Shown here piece after piece: positions 49,886 through 59,934 of a stretch of 64,000 nt of DNA (the first letter of the stretch is position 1; each line of letters opens with the position of its first letter). The DNA is from Rutidosis leptorrhynchoides (Eukaryota; Streptophyta; Magnoliopsida; Asterales; Asteraceae). A model generated the notes under the pieces. It did no database searches. It saw only the letters and a program-made list of their open reading frames with translations, and was not told the origin of the DNA. The stretch is from the NCBI RefSeq assembly GCF_046630445.1, contig NC_092339.1, forward strand, positions 51,707,501-51,771,500. Direction: 5' to 3'. The translations under genes were made by a program, and so were the position numbers.

Positions 49886-51874
49886 TGATAATGCTAAAAA
49901 CGAACATATATTTCATAGCATTATTCCTCAAGAAAGACAAGCTTTTAGTTGCAATTGTTCTATTTACAAGTGATATTCGTTTAAATAATAAAAGGTGAAG
50001 ACAAAAGACAGATTCGACGAATTGAAGACGCAAACGACCAAAAAGCTCAAAAGTACAAAATACAATCAAAGAGGTTCCAATTATTGATAAGAAACGTCTC
50101 GAAATTACAAGAGTACAAGATTCAAAACGCAAAGTACAAGATATTAAATTATACGCAAGGACGTTCGAAAATCCGGAACCGGGACATGAGTCAACTCTCA
50201 ACGCTCGACGCAACGGACTAAAAATTACAAGTCAACTATGCACATAAATATAATATAATATTTAAATAATTCTTATAATTATTTAATATATTATATTATT
50301 TATAAAACCGTCGGCAGAAGAAAACAACCAAAAATGAGCCTCCCCAGCTGGCCATGCGATCGCATGGCCTGGAAGGCATAAATCCATGCGATCGCATGAG
50401 CCCCAGTTCCAGCCCACATGCCTATAAAAATCGAGCTTTGGTGCACCACAAATCAATCTATCTTTCTCTTCTCTCCATATATACGTAAAATATATATTTA
50501 TAATTTATATTTTAATTTTAATTTTAATTATAATTCTAATAATAAGGGTATGTTAGCGAATATTGTAAGGGTGTAAGTCGAAATTCTGTCCGTGTAACGC
50601 TACGCTATTTTTAATCATTGTAAGTTATGTTCAACCTTTTTAATTTAATGTCTTGTAGCTAAGTTATTATTATGCTTATTTAATCCGAAGTAATCATGAT
50701 GTTGGGCTAATTACTAAAATTGGGTAATTGGGCTTTGTACCATAATTGGGGTTTGGACAAAAGAACGACACTTGTGGAAATTAGACTATGAGCTATTAAT
50801 GGGCTTTATATTTGTTTAACTAAATGATAGTTTGTTAATGTTAATATAAAGATTTACAATTGGGCGTCCCTATAAATTACCATATACACTCAATCGGACA
50901 CGATGGGCGGGGTATTTATATGTACGAATAATCGTTCATTTAACCGGACACGGGAATGGATTAATAGCCACTAGAATAATTAAAACATGGGTGAAATTAT
51001 GTACAAGGACACTTGGTATAATTGATAACAAAATATTAAAACCTTGGGTTACACTCAGTCGACATCCTGGTGTAATTATTAAACAAAGTATTAAAATCTT
51101 GTTACAGTTTAAGTCCCCAATTAGTTGGAATATTTAACTTCGGGTATAAGGATAATTTGACGAGGACACTCGCACTTTATATTTATGACTGATGGACTGT
51201 TATGGACAAAAACCAGACGGACATATTAAATAATCCAGGACAAAGGACAATTAACCCATGGGCATAAAACTAAAATCAACACGTCAAACATCATGATTAC
51301 GGAAGTTTAAATAAGCATAATTCTTTTATTTCATATTTAATTTCCTTTATTTTATATTTAATTGCACTTCTAATTATCGCATTTTTATTGTTATTGTATT
51401 TAATTGCACTTTTAATTATCGTACTTTTTAATAATCGCAAGTTTATTTTATCGCACTTTTATTATTCGCAATTTCATTATCATTATTTACTTTATGTTTT
51501 AATTTAAGTCTTGTATTTATTTTTAATATTTTACATTTGGTTTTAACTGCGACTAAAGTTTTAAAATCGACAAACTGGTCATTAAACGGTAAAAACCCCC
51601 CTTTATAATAATAATATTACTTATATTTGTATTTTTATAAAAGTAAACTAATATAGCGTTAAGCTTTGTTTAAAAAGATTCCCTGTGGAACGAACCGGAC
51701 TTACTAAAAACTACACTACTGTACGATTAGGTACACTGCCTATAAGTGTTGTAGCAAGGTTTAAGTATATCCATTCTATAAATAAATAAATATCTTGTGT
51801 AAAATTGTATCGTATTTAATAGTATTTTCTGTAAAAATATAAGCTATTTTATATACTACTCTGCTAAAACATCA
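49886..51874 (+). repeat. element C 3' LTR, 1,989 bp
   Basis: Collinear with 34721-36709 with about 15 visible substitutions and no indel. Preceded by the PPT AAGTGTGGGAATATT. Confidence 0.95.
50350..50398 (+). promoter_or_regulatory. palindrome pair, element C 3' LTR
   Basis: Same two palindromes as in the 5' LTR (50350-50369 and 50385-50398), unmutated. Confidence 0.85.
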
Positions 51875-51879
51875 CATGT
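51875..51879. other. target-site duplication of C, right (CATGT)
   Basis: Identical to 34716-34720. Confidence 0.95.
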
Positions 51880-52285
51880 ATATCATATACCTTTTACCAG
51901 TAATATATGTATTTAATTCGTGATTCATTATAAACTGTTTAGCGATGAAATTTAGCATACAAGCATGTATAAATATATATACTCGAGCACTAGACATGGA
52001 TACACAATTAATATATAAAAGATAAAATATGAGTGCTTACGTATCAGTATTGAGATTCAATATTGTAGGAAAGTATGTAGACGCACGGGGATGATAAACA
52101 CTAGATTTGACTTGCGAATAATACTCATGAACATTACCCATAACCTCCATAGCTATAACCCATATTTCCCTTAGCTCTATCCGCTTGAAAACCCATTTTG
52201 AAAGTGACACGCTCATGACTTCGTCGTAGTATTTTATGTATAATACTACTAATAAAAATAATAAGAGTAATAGTAATAATATTAA

Positions 52286-52319
52286 TCTTAATAATAATAA
52301 TTATAATAATAATAATAAT

Positions 52320-52391
<72 letters not shown>
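52286..52391. repeat. (TAA)n microsatellite in the B LTR
   Basis: About 100 bp of TAA units with a few TTA interruptions at the left. Confidence 0.9.
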
Positions 52392-52392
<1 letters not shown>

Positions 52393-52456
52393 TAAATATA
52401 AATATATATATACGAGTGTAATATGTATGTGTGCAAAACTGGAACGAATTCGACTG

Positions 52457-52465
52457 AATTTATAG
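52457..52465 (-). promoter_or_regulatory. TATA box of the element B LTR
   Basis: The minus strand reads CTATAAATT, 20 bp downstream of the palindrome pair, the same spacing as in A. Confidence 0.65.
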
Positions 52466-52485
52466 ATGTGGCCTGATTTCCAACC

Positions 52486-52535
52486 CCATGCGATCGCATG
52501 GTTTTTGGGCATCAAGGCCATGCGATCGCATGGCC
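52486..52535 (-). promoter_or_regulatory. palindrome pair, element B LTR
   Basis: CCATGCGATCGCATGG (52486-52501) and GGCCATGCGATCGCATGGCC (52516-52535), centres 32 bp apart, upstream of the LTR TATA box. Confidence 0.85.
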
Positions 52536-53925
52536 CTCTGATCCAGCTCACATTTGTTTAACTTTTAGCTTGTCGACATATTTTTATATAATATATATAA
52601 TATATTTAATTTAAATAATTAATTATATATTATATTAAATTCACGTGCATAGTTGACTTATAATTTTTGTTCCGATAAGTCGTACGTTGTCCCGGTTCCG
52701 GTTTTTCGAACGTCCTTTCGTACACTAAGAAAACTGGCACTTTACCTTTCGTGACTCGTACCTTTGTCAAAATATAGATTTAAATTATTCAAAAACTATA
52801 CCACTTGAGATATAACTTATACAATTGAGTGTTTTGGTCATTTACTTCTATAAATCAATGGCTTGTTATTTAACAAAGTATATTTAATAATATTGTTTTA
52901 AATCAAAACGTTTTGTAACCAAGTTAATATTTAAAAACACGTTTTAAATATACGTCGCAAGTTATTCATAGATTTAATTCTAACAGTTAATATTCCTTAT
53001 TTTGTACGTGTCCAAATTACGTTATTTAAACAAAAACATATTAACAATTAATTCTATAATATCTAAAAACGTTTTCACACATTTGAAACACAATCAAATG
53101 AATATTATGCAGTTTAGTTCTCCATTAACTTTTATCTAACTTTCATTATCTAACATTTTACCATTTATTCCGAATACCGTTAAAAAGGAAATGATTTCTC
53201 AAATCAGCGTGGACCTCACAACAGAGACCCGTAATAATATCATAATCCTTAAGGGACTCAATAAATATCTTTTAATTCAATTGTTTAGCATAATATTTTA
53301 ACTCTGTAGTTAGATATATCAATCAGATAACCAAACCAATAAGTTTAATGCACAGTATCATATACTCAACACTTTGTTACGTTTTCAAGTTATAGTATAT
53401 GTATCTATCTACATATAATTATTCGCGAATCGTTGAGAACAATCGAAGGGTATTTGAATAGTTCAAGAATTTTAGGATTCAACTTCATAGACTTTGCTTA
53501 TCGTGTCGGAAACGTTAAAGATTAAGTTTAAATTTGGTCAGAAATTTCCGGGTCATCACAGCACCTCCCCGTTAAAGAAATTTCGTCCCGAAATTTGAGT
53601 GAGGTCGTCATGGCTAACAATAAAAATGTTTTAATGACGAATATGAGTTGATAAATAGAGTTTTATTACCGTTGAATAATATGGATAAAATAATTCAATT
53701 ACTCGAAGCGTATGAGAGAAGTTATCGTAAAAGAGTGAAATGAGGAAATAGAGATTCGTTTTTAACTCTTGACGTAGTAACGATTGATTTCTGGAATTTA
53801 AGGAATAGAAAATCTTCATTATCTAAATAAGATTTTATTCTTCAGAATTTGCGGAAATTAGGATTTTCTTTGATTAAATGCGTAATCTGCCTCGATTGCT
53901 ATGTCTGATATTTCGCTATAAATTG

Positions 53926-53933
53926 ACCTCTTC
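53926..53933 (+). promoter_or_regulatory. TATA-like box upstream of the antisense ORF in B
   Basis: CTATAAAT about 70 bp before the ATG at 54002, at the same relative place as in A. Confidence 0.5.
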
Positions 53934-54001
53934 CGTTTCATTTATTTTCACCACTCCTATAATCTTCTTCCTTATTTCATACTTCTTAATAGATTGTGAA
54001 A

Positions 54002-54175
54002 ATGCTTCATCCAGTTCTGATTCTTGATATACTCCTAACTTTCATATCTATCATTCTTCTTTTTCATCTGCCGCCGGAGGAATCTATTCACTTTTACTAT
54101 ACTCTTGGCTTTATAGTGTTTTTAGTTCTCCCGTTTCTTTATGTTTCAATACTTATTGTTATACATAGTTTGTAA
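54002..54175 (+). CDS. antisense small ORF, two membrane segments (copy in B)
   Basis: 57 residues, MLHPVLILDILLTF to IVIHSL, collinear with the copy in A and without any indel although the surrounding DNA has many. The first 33 residues differ from A at a single position (Val/Ile) while five codons there differ silently. The second hydrophobic segment is more variable but stays hydrophobic. It runs opposite to element B. This is a candidate antisense accessory membrane microprotein; alternatively it is a structural RNA or DNA element that happens to be open. Confidence 0.55.
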   Translation: MLHPVLILDILLTFISIILLFHLPPEESIHFYYTLGFIVFLVLPFLYVSILIVIHSL

Positions 54176-54313
54176 TTTATGTGTTTTTATCGGACTTTAT
54201 ATTCTCCGTTATATTTCGAAGCTTCATGCTTTCGTTCTCTCTTCTCGCCTTCAAGTCAAGTGAATAATGGTCCAGAATTTGTAGGTATAGATTTTGAAAT
54301 GAACATAGTTAAT

Positions 54314-56248
54314 TGATAAGGCTAAAAAGGAACATATATTTCATAGCATTATCCCCCAAGAAAGACAAGATTTTAGTTGCAATTGTTCCATTTTCAAGTA
54401 ATATTCGTTTATTTTAAATAAGTGCGAAGACAAAAGGCGAAAACGACGATTTGAAGACAAAAAGGTCCAAAAAGCTAAAAAGTACAAGATACAATAAAAA
54501 AGGTTCAAATTATTGATGAAGAACGTCTAAAAATGACAAGAGTACAAGTTAGAAAACGCAAAGTACACGATATAAAATTGTACGAAAGGACGTTCGAAAA
54601 TCCGGAACCGGGACATGAGTCAACTCTCAACGCTCGACGCAACGGTGTAAAAATTACGAGTCAACTATGCTCAAGAATAAAATATAATATTTAAATAATT
54701 CATAATAAGAATAATATTAAATAATAAAAAGTTGTTAATTGAGCATAGTTCAGGGGTCATAAATGAAAATTCAAATTTATAATTTGCCTATAAAAGGCTA
54801 TGTAATTCGATCGATATAGATAAACCTTTTTCTATCATATTTCTATCGATCCATCTATCTATTATCAATATCAATTATCAATATCTATATTCTATATCTC
54901 TATCATAATGTTAACTTAATAAGATATAACAATAATCTTAATTTTAATTTTAAATTATGATAATAATAAGATTTATGATAGAGATCATTTGAGTGTGTAA
55001 GTCGAAATTCTGTCCGTGTAACGCTACGCTATTTTTAATCATTGTAAGTTATGTTCAACCTTTTTATATTAATGTCTCGTAGCTAAGTTATTATTATGCT
55101 TATTTAAAACGAAGTAATCATGATGTTGGGCTAATTACTAAAATTGGGTAATTGGGCTTTGTACCATAATTGGGGTTTGGACAAAAGAACGACACTTGTG
55201 GAAATTAGACTATGAGCTATTAATGGGCTTTATATTTGTTTAACTAAATGATAGTTTGTTAATGTTAATATAAAGATTTACAATTGGGCGTCCCTATAAA
55301 TTACCATATACACTCAATCGGACACGATGGGCGGGGTATTTATATGTACGAATAATCGTTCATTTAACCGGACACGGGAATGGATTAATAGCCACTAGAA
55401 TAATTAAAACAGGGGTGAAATTATGTACAAGGACACTTGGTATAATTGATAACAAAATATTAAAACCTTGGGTTACACTCAGTCGACATCCTGGTGTAAT
55501 TATTAAACAAAGTATTAAAATCTTGTTACAGTTTAAGTCCCCAATTAGTTGGAATATTTAACTTCGGGTATAAGGATAATTTGACGAGGATACTCGCACT
55601 TTATATTTATGACTGATGGACTGTTATGGACAAAAACCAAACGGACATATTAAATAATTCAGGACAAAGGACAATTAACCCATGGGCATAAAACTAAAAT
55701 CAACACGTCAAACATCATGATTACGGAAGTTTAAATAAGCATAATTCTTTTATTTCATATTTAATTTCCTTTATTTTATATTTAATTGCACTTCTAATTA
55801 TCGCATTTTTTTAATTATCGCAAGTTTATTTTATCGCACTTTTATTATTCGCAATTTCATTATCGTTATTTACTTTATGCTTTAATTTAAGTCTTTTATT
55901 TATTTTTAATATTTTACATTTGGTTTTAACTGCGACTAAAGTTTTAAAATCGACAAACCGGTCATTAAACGGTAAAAACCCCCCTTTATAATAATAATAC
56001 TACTTATATTATATATTTTTGTAAAAATATAGTTTTATAAAAATATAGTGTTAAACTTCACTGCGTCCCTGTGGAACGAACCGGACTTACTAAAAACTAC
56101 ACTACAGTACGATTAGGTACACTGCCTATAAGTGTTGTAGCAAGGTTTAGGTATTTCCCATCCGTAAAAATAATAAAACTTGTGTAAAATTTCGTCGAAT
56201 TTCGTATTAAAAATAAACACTATTTCGTACCCCTCGCGACACACATCA
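54314..56248 (+). repeat. element D 5' LTR, 1,935 bp
   Basis: TGATAAGGCT...CACATCA. From about 54995 on it is nearly identical to the C LTR. The promoter part (about 54680-54990) is unrelated to that of C and has no palindrome pair, but has its own TATA (CCTATAAAAGGC near 54788-54799). Confidence 0.93.
54788..54799 (+). promoter_or_regulatory. TATA box of the D 5' LTR
   Basis: CCTATAAAAGGC, in the segment that replaces the palindrome-pair promoter of C. Confidence 0.65.
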
Positions 56249-56254
56249 AGTTTT

Positions 56255-56272
56255 TGGCGCCGCTGCCGGGGA
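56255..56272 (+). other. element D primer-binding site (tRNA-Asp type)
   Basis: TGGCGCCGCTGCCGGGGA, identical to the site in C. Confidence 0.85.
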
Positions 56273-57186
56273 CCGCTAAAACGCTATATTTTTAATTTAT
56301 ATTTGTGAAAATATAAGTTTGTAAAAAAAAAAAACGTTTAAAAAAAAAAACGTAAAAAAAAAAAACGTAAAAAAAAAAAACAAAAACGTGAAAAAAAAAC
56401 ACGAGTTTTGAGCCTGCATAGTTTTGAATCTGCATCAGTTTTGAGCCTGTATAATTTTGAATCTGCATCAGTTTTGAACCTGCATCAGCTTTTGAACTTG
56501 CATTCAATTTTGAATCTACACTCTCATTTTGAGCCTGCATATAAAAAAAAAATTATAAAAAAAAAATATATTTTTTAAGATTTTGTCTATAAAAAAAAAT
56601 GTTTTTTTTAGTTTTATTACCTTTAGATTTTTAGACTATAGTCGCAACTTTTAGTATTAAGTTTAGTTTTGCCATAGTTATTTTCTTATTTTTATTTTTC
56701 GACGCCTTTTACCTATGTATCAATTACAATTCCAATTAGTGATCTCTATTTGTAGTTTTAATTTTAAGATAGTGATAGTTATAAGGTTGGATTAACCGCG
56801 TGTTTACAAACCACTCTTCGTCTTTTTCATTTTTCGACACTTTTCGACGCGCACTCTTTTTCTCTCTTATTTCTCGCCATTCTAGTTTCTAGGACTTAGA
56901 ATTTTTTCTACTTCTTCTCTAAATTTCTTAAAATTACGAAAATTTATTTTAAGCGGTTAAGTTAATAGACGTTGACATTTTTCTGGTTCGTAGTAATAGT
57001 TGGATTTGTACGTGGACCGGGTTGTTGGAGCCAAACAGTCCTCAATTATATTGAGACTAAACGAATCCTGCCCCTCTGCTGCATCTTTTGGCTATTCGAA
57101 ACGTGAGCAAAATCAGAAAAGTCTATTGATTGGATAACTTATATAATTTTTCTTTCCTTTTTAAAAACTAATAGGATATTCAGTGA
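56273..57186 (+). other. element D leader
   Basis: Contains A-runs broken by CGT (about 56322-56400), a short minisatellite (56402-56540), and from about 56862 the block shared with the C leader, including the CTCAATTATATTGAG hairpin at 57041-57055. Confidence 0.65.
56402..56540 (+). repeat. degenerate minisatellite in the D leader
   Basis: Repeats of the form TTTTGAATCTGCATCAG and TTTTGAGCCTGCATAG, unit about 23 bp, six or so copies. Absent from the C leader. Confidence 0.75.
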
Positions 57187-59934
57187 ATGCACCGAGCAAG
57201 ACGTTCACCACCTTTTGTACGTTCACCACCTGTAACTAGATCAAGACATTTAGCAAATATAACCGCCGTTGATTTTTCTTTAGAATCGTCATCAAGTCGA
57301 CCGAGTACTTCAACTCAAATTTCCGATAATCCAGTTTTTGAAACCAATATCACAATTGAGAATCCGGAGAATACTCAGGGACAATTCCGAGACCCTGATC
57401 CATTAATTATTCCTCCGGAACCACCAATCATTCAAACAGAGATTGTTGAGGAAGAAACCATTAAATCAGAAACCTCTAGTGATTCAGATAAAACACTTCC
57501 AATCATGGAAAATCTAGAACCTCTAAGTATGGAAGACCGAATGAGAGCTACACGCACGGGCCAAGGTCATGCCATTATTAAACCAGAAGTTAATGCTCCA
57601 GATTATGAAATCAAAGGACAAATTCTACACATGGTGACTAATCAATGCCAATTCAGTGGTGCGCCGAATGAAGACCCAAACGAACATCTTCGTACGTTTA
57701 ATAGAATTTGTACACTATTCAAAATCCGAGAAGTGGAAGACGAACAAATCTATCTCATGTTATTTCCCTGGACTTTAAAGGGAGAAGCCAAAGATTGGTT
57801 AGAATCGTTACCTGAAGGGGCGATTGACACATGGGATGTTTTAGTTGAAAAATTTCTTAAACAATTCTTTCCGGCATCCAACGTCGTGAGACTTCAAGGA
57901 GAAATTGTTACGTTCGCACAAAATCCAAATGAAACATTATATGAGGCGTGGACAAGATTCGGAAGGATGTTGAGAGGATGTCCTCAACACGGATTAGATA
58001 CTTTTCAAATAGTACAAATCTTCTATAAAGGCGTAGACATCGTCACACGAAAAGACATCGACATAACCGCTGGTGGATCCATTATGAAGAAAACCGCAAC
58101 TGAAGCTTACAAAATTATTGATAACACAGCCTCCCACTCGCATGAGTGGCACCAAGAAAAAGATATCTTTCGATCATCTAAAGCGGCTAGAGCCGATTCT
58201 AGCCATGACTTTGATTCCGTTTCCGCAAAAATAGATGCTTTCGAAAGACGAATGGAAAAGATGAATAAAGATATTCACGCAATACGAATCAGTTGTGAGC
58301 AATGCGGTGGACCACACTTATTGAAAGATTGTCACATTGAACCAACGATGGAACAACGAGAGAATGTTTCCTATATGAACCAAAGGCCGGGAAATAATTA
58401 TCAAAATAATTATCAACCGCCAAGGCTAAACTTAAATCGAAATCAAAACATTCTTTACAATCCAAAAGGACCCGAAAATAACTGGTATAACCAACAAGGT
58501 CCGAATAACCAACAGACTCAAAACAACACTTTCAATCAACAAAGACCTAGCTTGTATAAACCACCACAACAACCCGAAGAGAAAAAGCCAAATCTAGAAG
58601 AAATGATGGCAAAGCTGATTGAATCTCAAACACAATTCATTACATCTCAAACCCAAACGAACGAGAGGTTTGATCAGTCATTAAGAACTCAACAAGCTTC
58701 CATTTTGAATCTAGAAAAACATGTAGGTACTCTTGCTAGCATGATGAGTGAAAGGGAACAAGGAAAGCTACCGAGTAATACTGAAGCAAATCCTCGGAAT
58801 GAGAATGTTAACATGGTGTCAACAAATTCTGAAAAACCAGCTCCAGAAGTTGGGAAGGTTTTAGATGTGAGTAACAATGAAGAAGTTACACCACCACCAC
58901 CAGAGTATGTAAAGCCAGTGGTGGCACCATATAAACCACCCATCCCGTTTCCAAGAAAAGGAGTTGAGTATGAGCAAGTAATAGGTAATAAAGTTGGTGA
59001 TACCATTGGAAAGAAGAAGAAGAAGAAGTATAAGAAAGTGCAAGAAACAAAAACCGTAGAAGTAAACCCGGTGAAGACAGTTCCACCAAAACCTCCACCA
59101 AGAGTAGGTGATCCGGGTGAATTTATTGTTCCTTGTCTACTTAGTGATTGTGTCATGTATGATGCACTAGCAGATTTAGGTGCAAGTGTGAGTGTTATGC
59201 CTATTTCATTATATAAAAGATTAGGTGTAGGTAAGTTAAGTCCAACGGATATGAGTGTTCGACTCTTTGATTAAACCATTAAGCACCCAGTTGGAATTGC
59301 TGACAACCTACCCATTTAAGTAGGCAATTTAACCTTTCTAGTCGAATTCATTGTCATTGACATAGAAGAGGACCCAAACGTTCCTCTAATTTTAGGTCGA
59401 CCATTCTTTGCGTCCACCGGGGTGTTATTTGATGTAGGAAATGGAAGAATGACACTTAAAAGTGGTGACAAATCGATCACCTTTATGATTCGAAAGTCTA
59501 AATCTCCACCAGCCAAAACCGTTGAACCAGTAAAAACAATTGGTAAGAACCATGTGGTTTTACCAACTCCAACGGTAGTGCTTAACAATAATGAAACGCC
59601 TAAGTGTGGGGAAAATGAAGTAACACCTAATGATGACATGATAACAAAGAACCCCGTTGTTGATACGAAATTAAATGATCCCGTTATTAATAGTTCAATG
59701 AAGAAACTTATTAAACGGATTCGTGATGCTAGAACCAAGGGGAACTTTAAGTTATGTAACCGATTAGTATCCAATCTGTCGCCTAAAGAAAAGGCAAAGC
59801 TAGTTGAAATTGTGGATATAACACATGAATCCGACCAATGGCTTAAAGAAAAAGTCACAGATATGCAAGTTGATTATGGATCAAGAGAAATTGACGATGA
59901 AGCTAATCACAATTTCGACACCACAGCTACCTAA
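57187..59934 (+). pseudogene. gag: element D gag-protease polyprotein with novel tail, two TAA stops
   Basis: A 916-codon frame starts MHRARRSPPFVRSPPVTRSR like C. The gag domain (FPWTLKGEAKDWLESLP) and CEQCGGPHLLKDC are kept, and the protease follows (ALADLGASVSVMP; LILGRPFFAS). TAA codons at 59272-59274 and 59317-59319 interrupt the protease; the frame is otherwise continuous. After the protease, instead of RT, comes a Lys-rich tail with KKLIKRIRDARTKGNFKL and NLSPKEKAKLVEIVDI. It ends [10 protein letters not shown], matching the extreme C-terminus of the C polyprotein ([10 protein letters not shown]). So the pol deletion joins in frame to the last residues of the autonomous polyprotein. 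Gag could still assemble particles; RT and integrase would have to come from another element. Confidence 0.88.

Larger units (their letters stand above)
34721..51874 (+). mobile_element. Athila-like Ty3/gypsy element C, complete, 17,154 bp, target duplication CATGT
   Basis: Two LTRs of 1,989 bp each, a tRNA-Asp-type primer site, a gag-pol frame, a zinc-finger ORF, an env-position ORF and a PPT. CATGT at 34716-34720 and 51875-51879 is a perfect target duplication inside the B LTR. I count about 15 differences between the LTRs by eye, roughly 0.75 percent, so the insertion is recent. The RT text (NEKNEFIPTRTVTGWRVCID, FMDDFSVFG) and the ATHILA-type downstream ORF place it in the Athila group. 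Confidence 0.95.
51880..53560 (-). repeat. element B 3' LTR, second part
   Basis: Continues the B LTR after C and ends GGGTCATCACA like A. It aligns with A around 24900-26941 and contains a TAA tract, a TATA box and a palindrome pair. Confidence 0.88.
33443..54313 (-). mobile_element. Ty3/gypsy-type element B, left LTR interrupted by C, internal region cut by D
   Basis: The left LTR runs 33443-34720 and resumes 51880-53560 after C; the internal region starts at 53561 and is interrupted at 54314 by D. It is related to A: both LTR termini, the PPT area and the antisense small ORF align. The minus orientation follows from PPT-like text next to the LTR at 53561. The right LTR and primer site lie beyond the window. 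CATAA (33438-33442) is the expected left target copy. Confidence 0.8.
53561..54313 (-). other. element B internal region fragment with PPT
   Basis: Begins GCACCTCCCCGTTAAAG (complement of the PPT region) and aligns with A 26942-27770 with indels. It carries the antisense small ORF. It is cut at 54313 by D. Confidence 0.8.
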
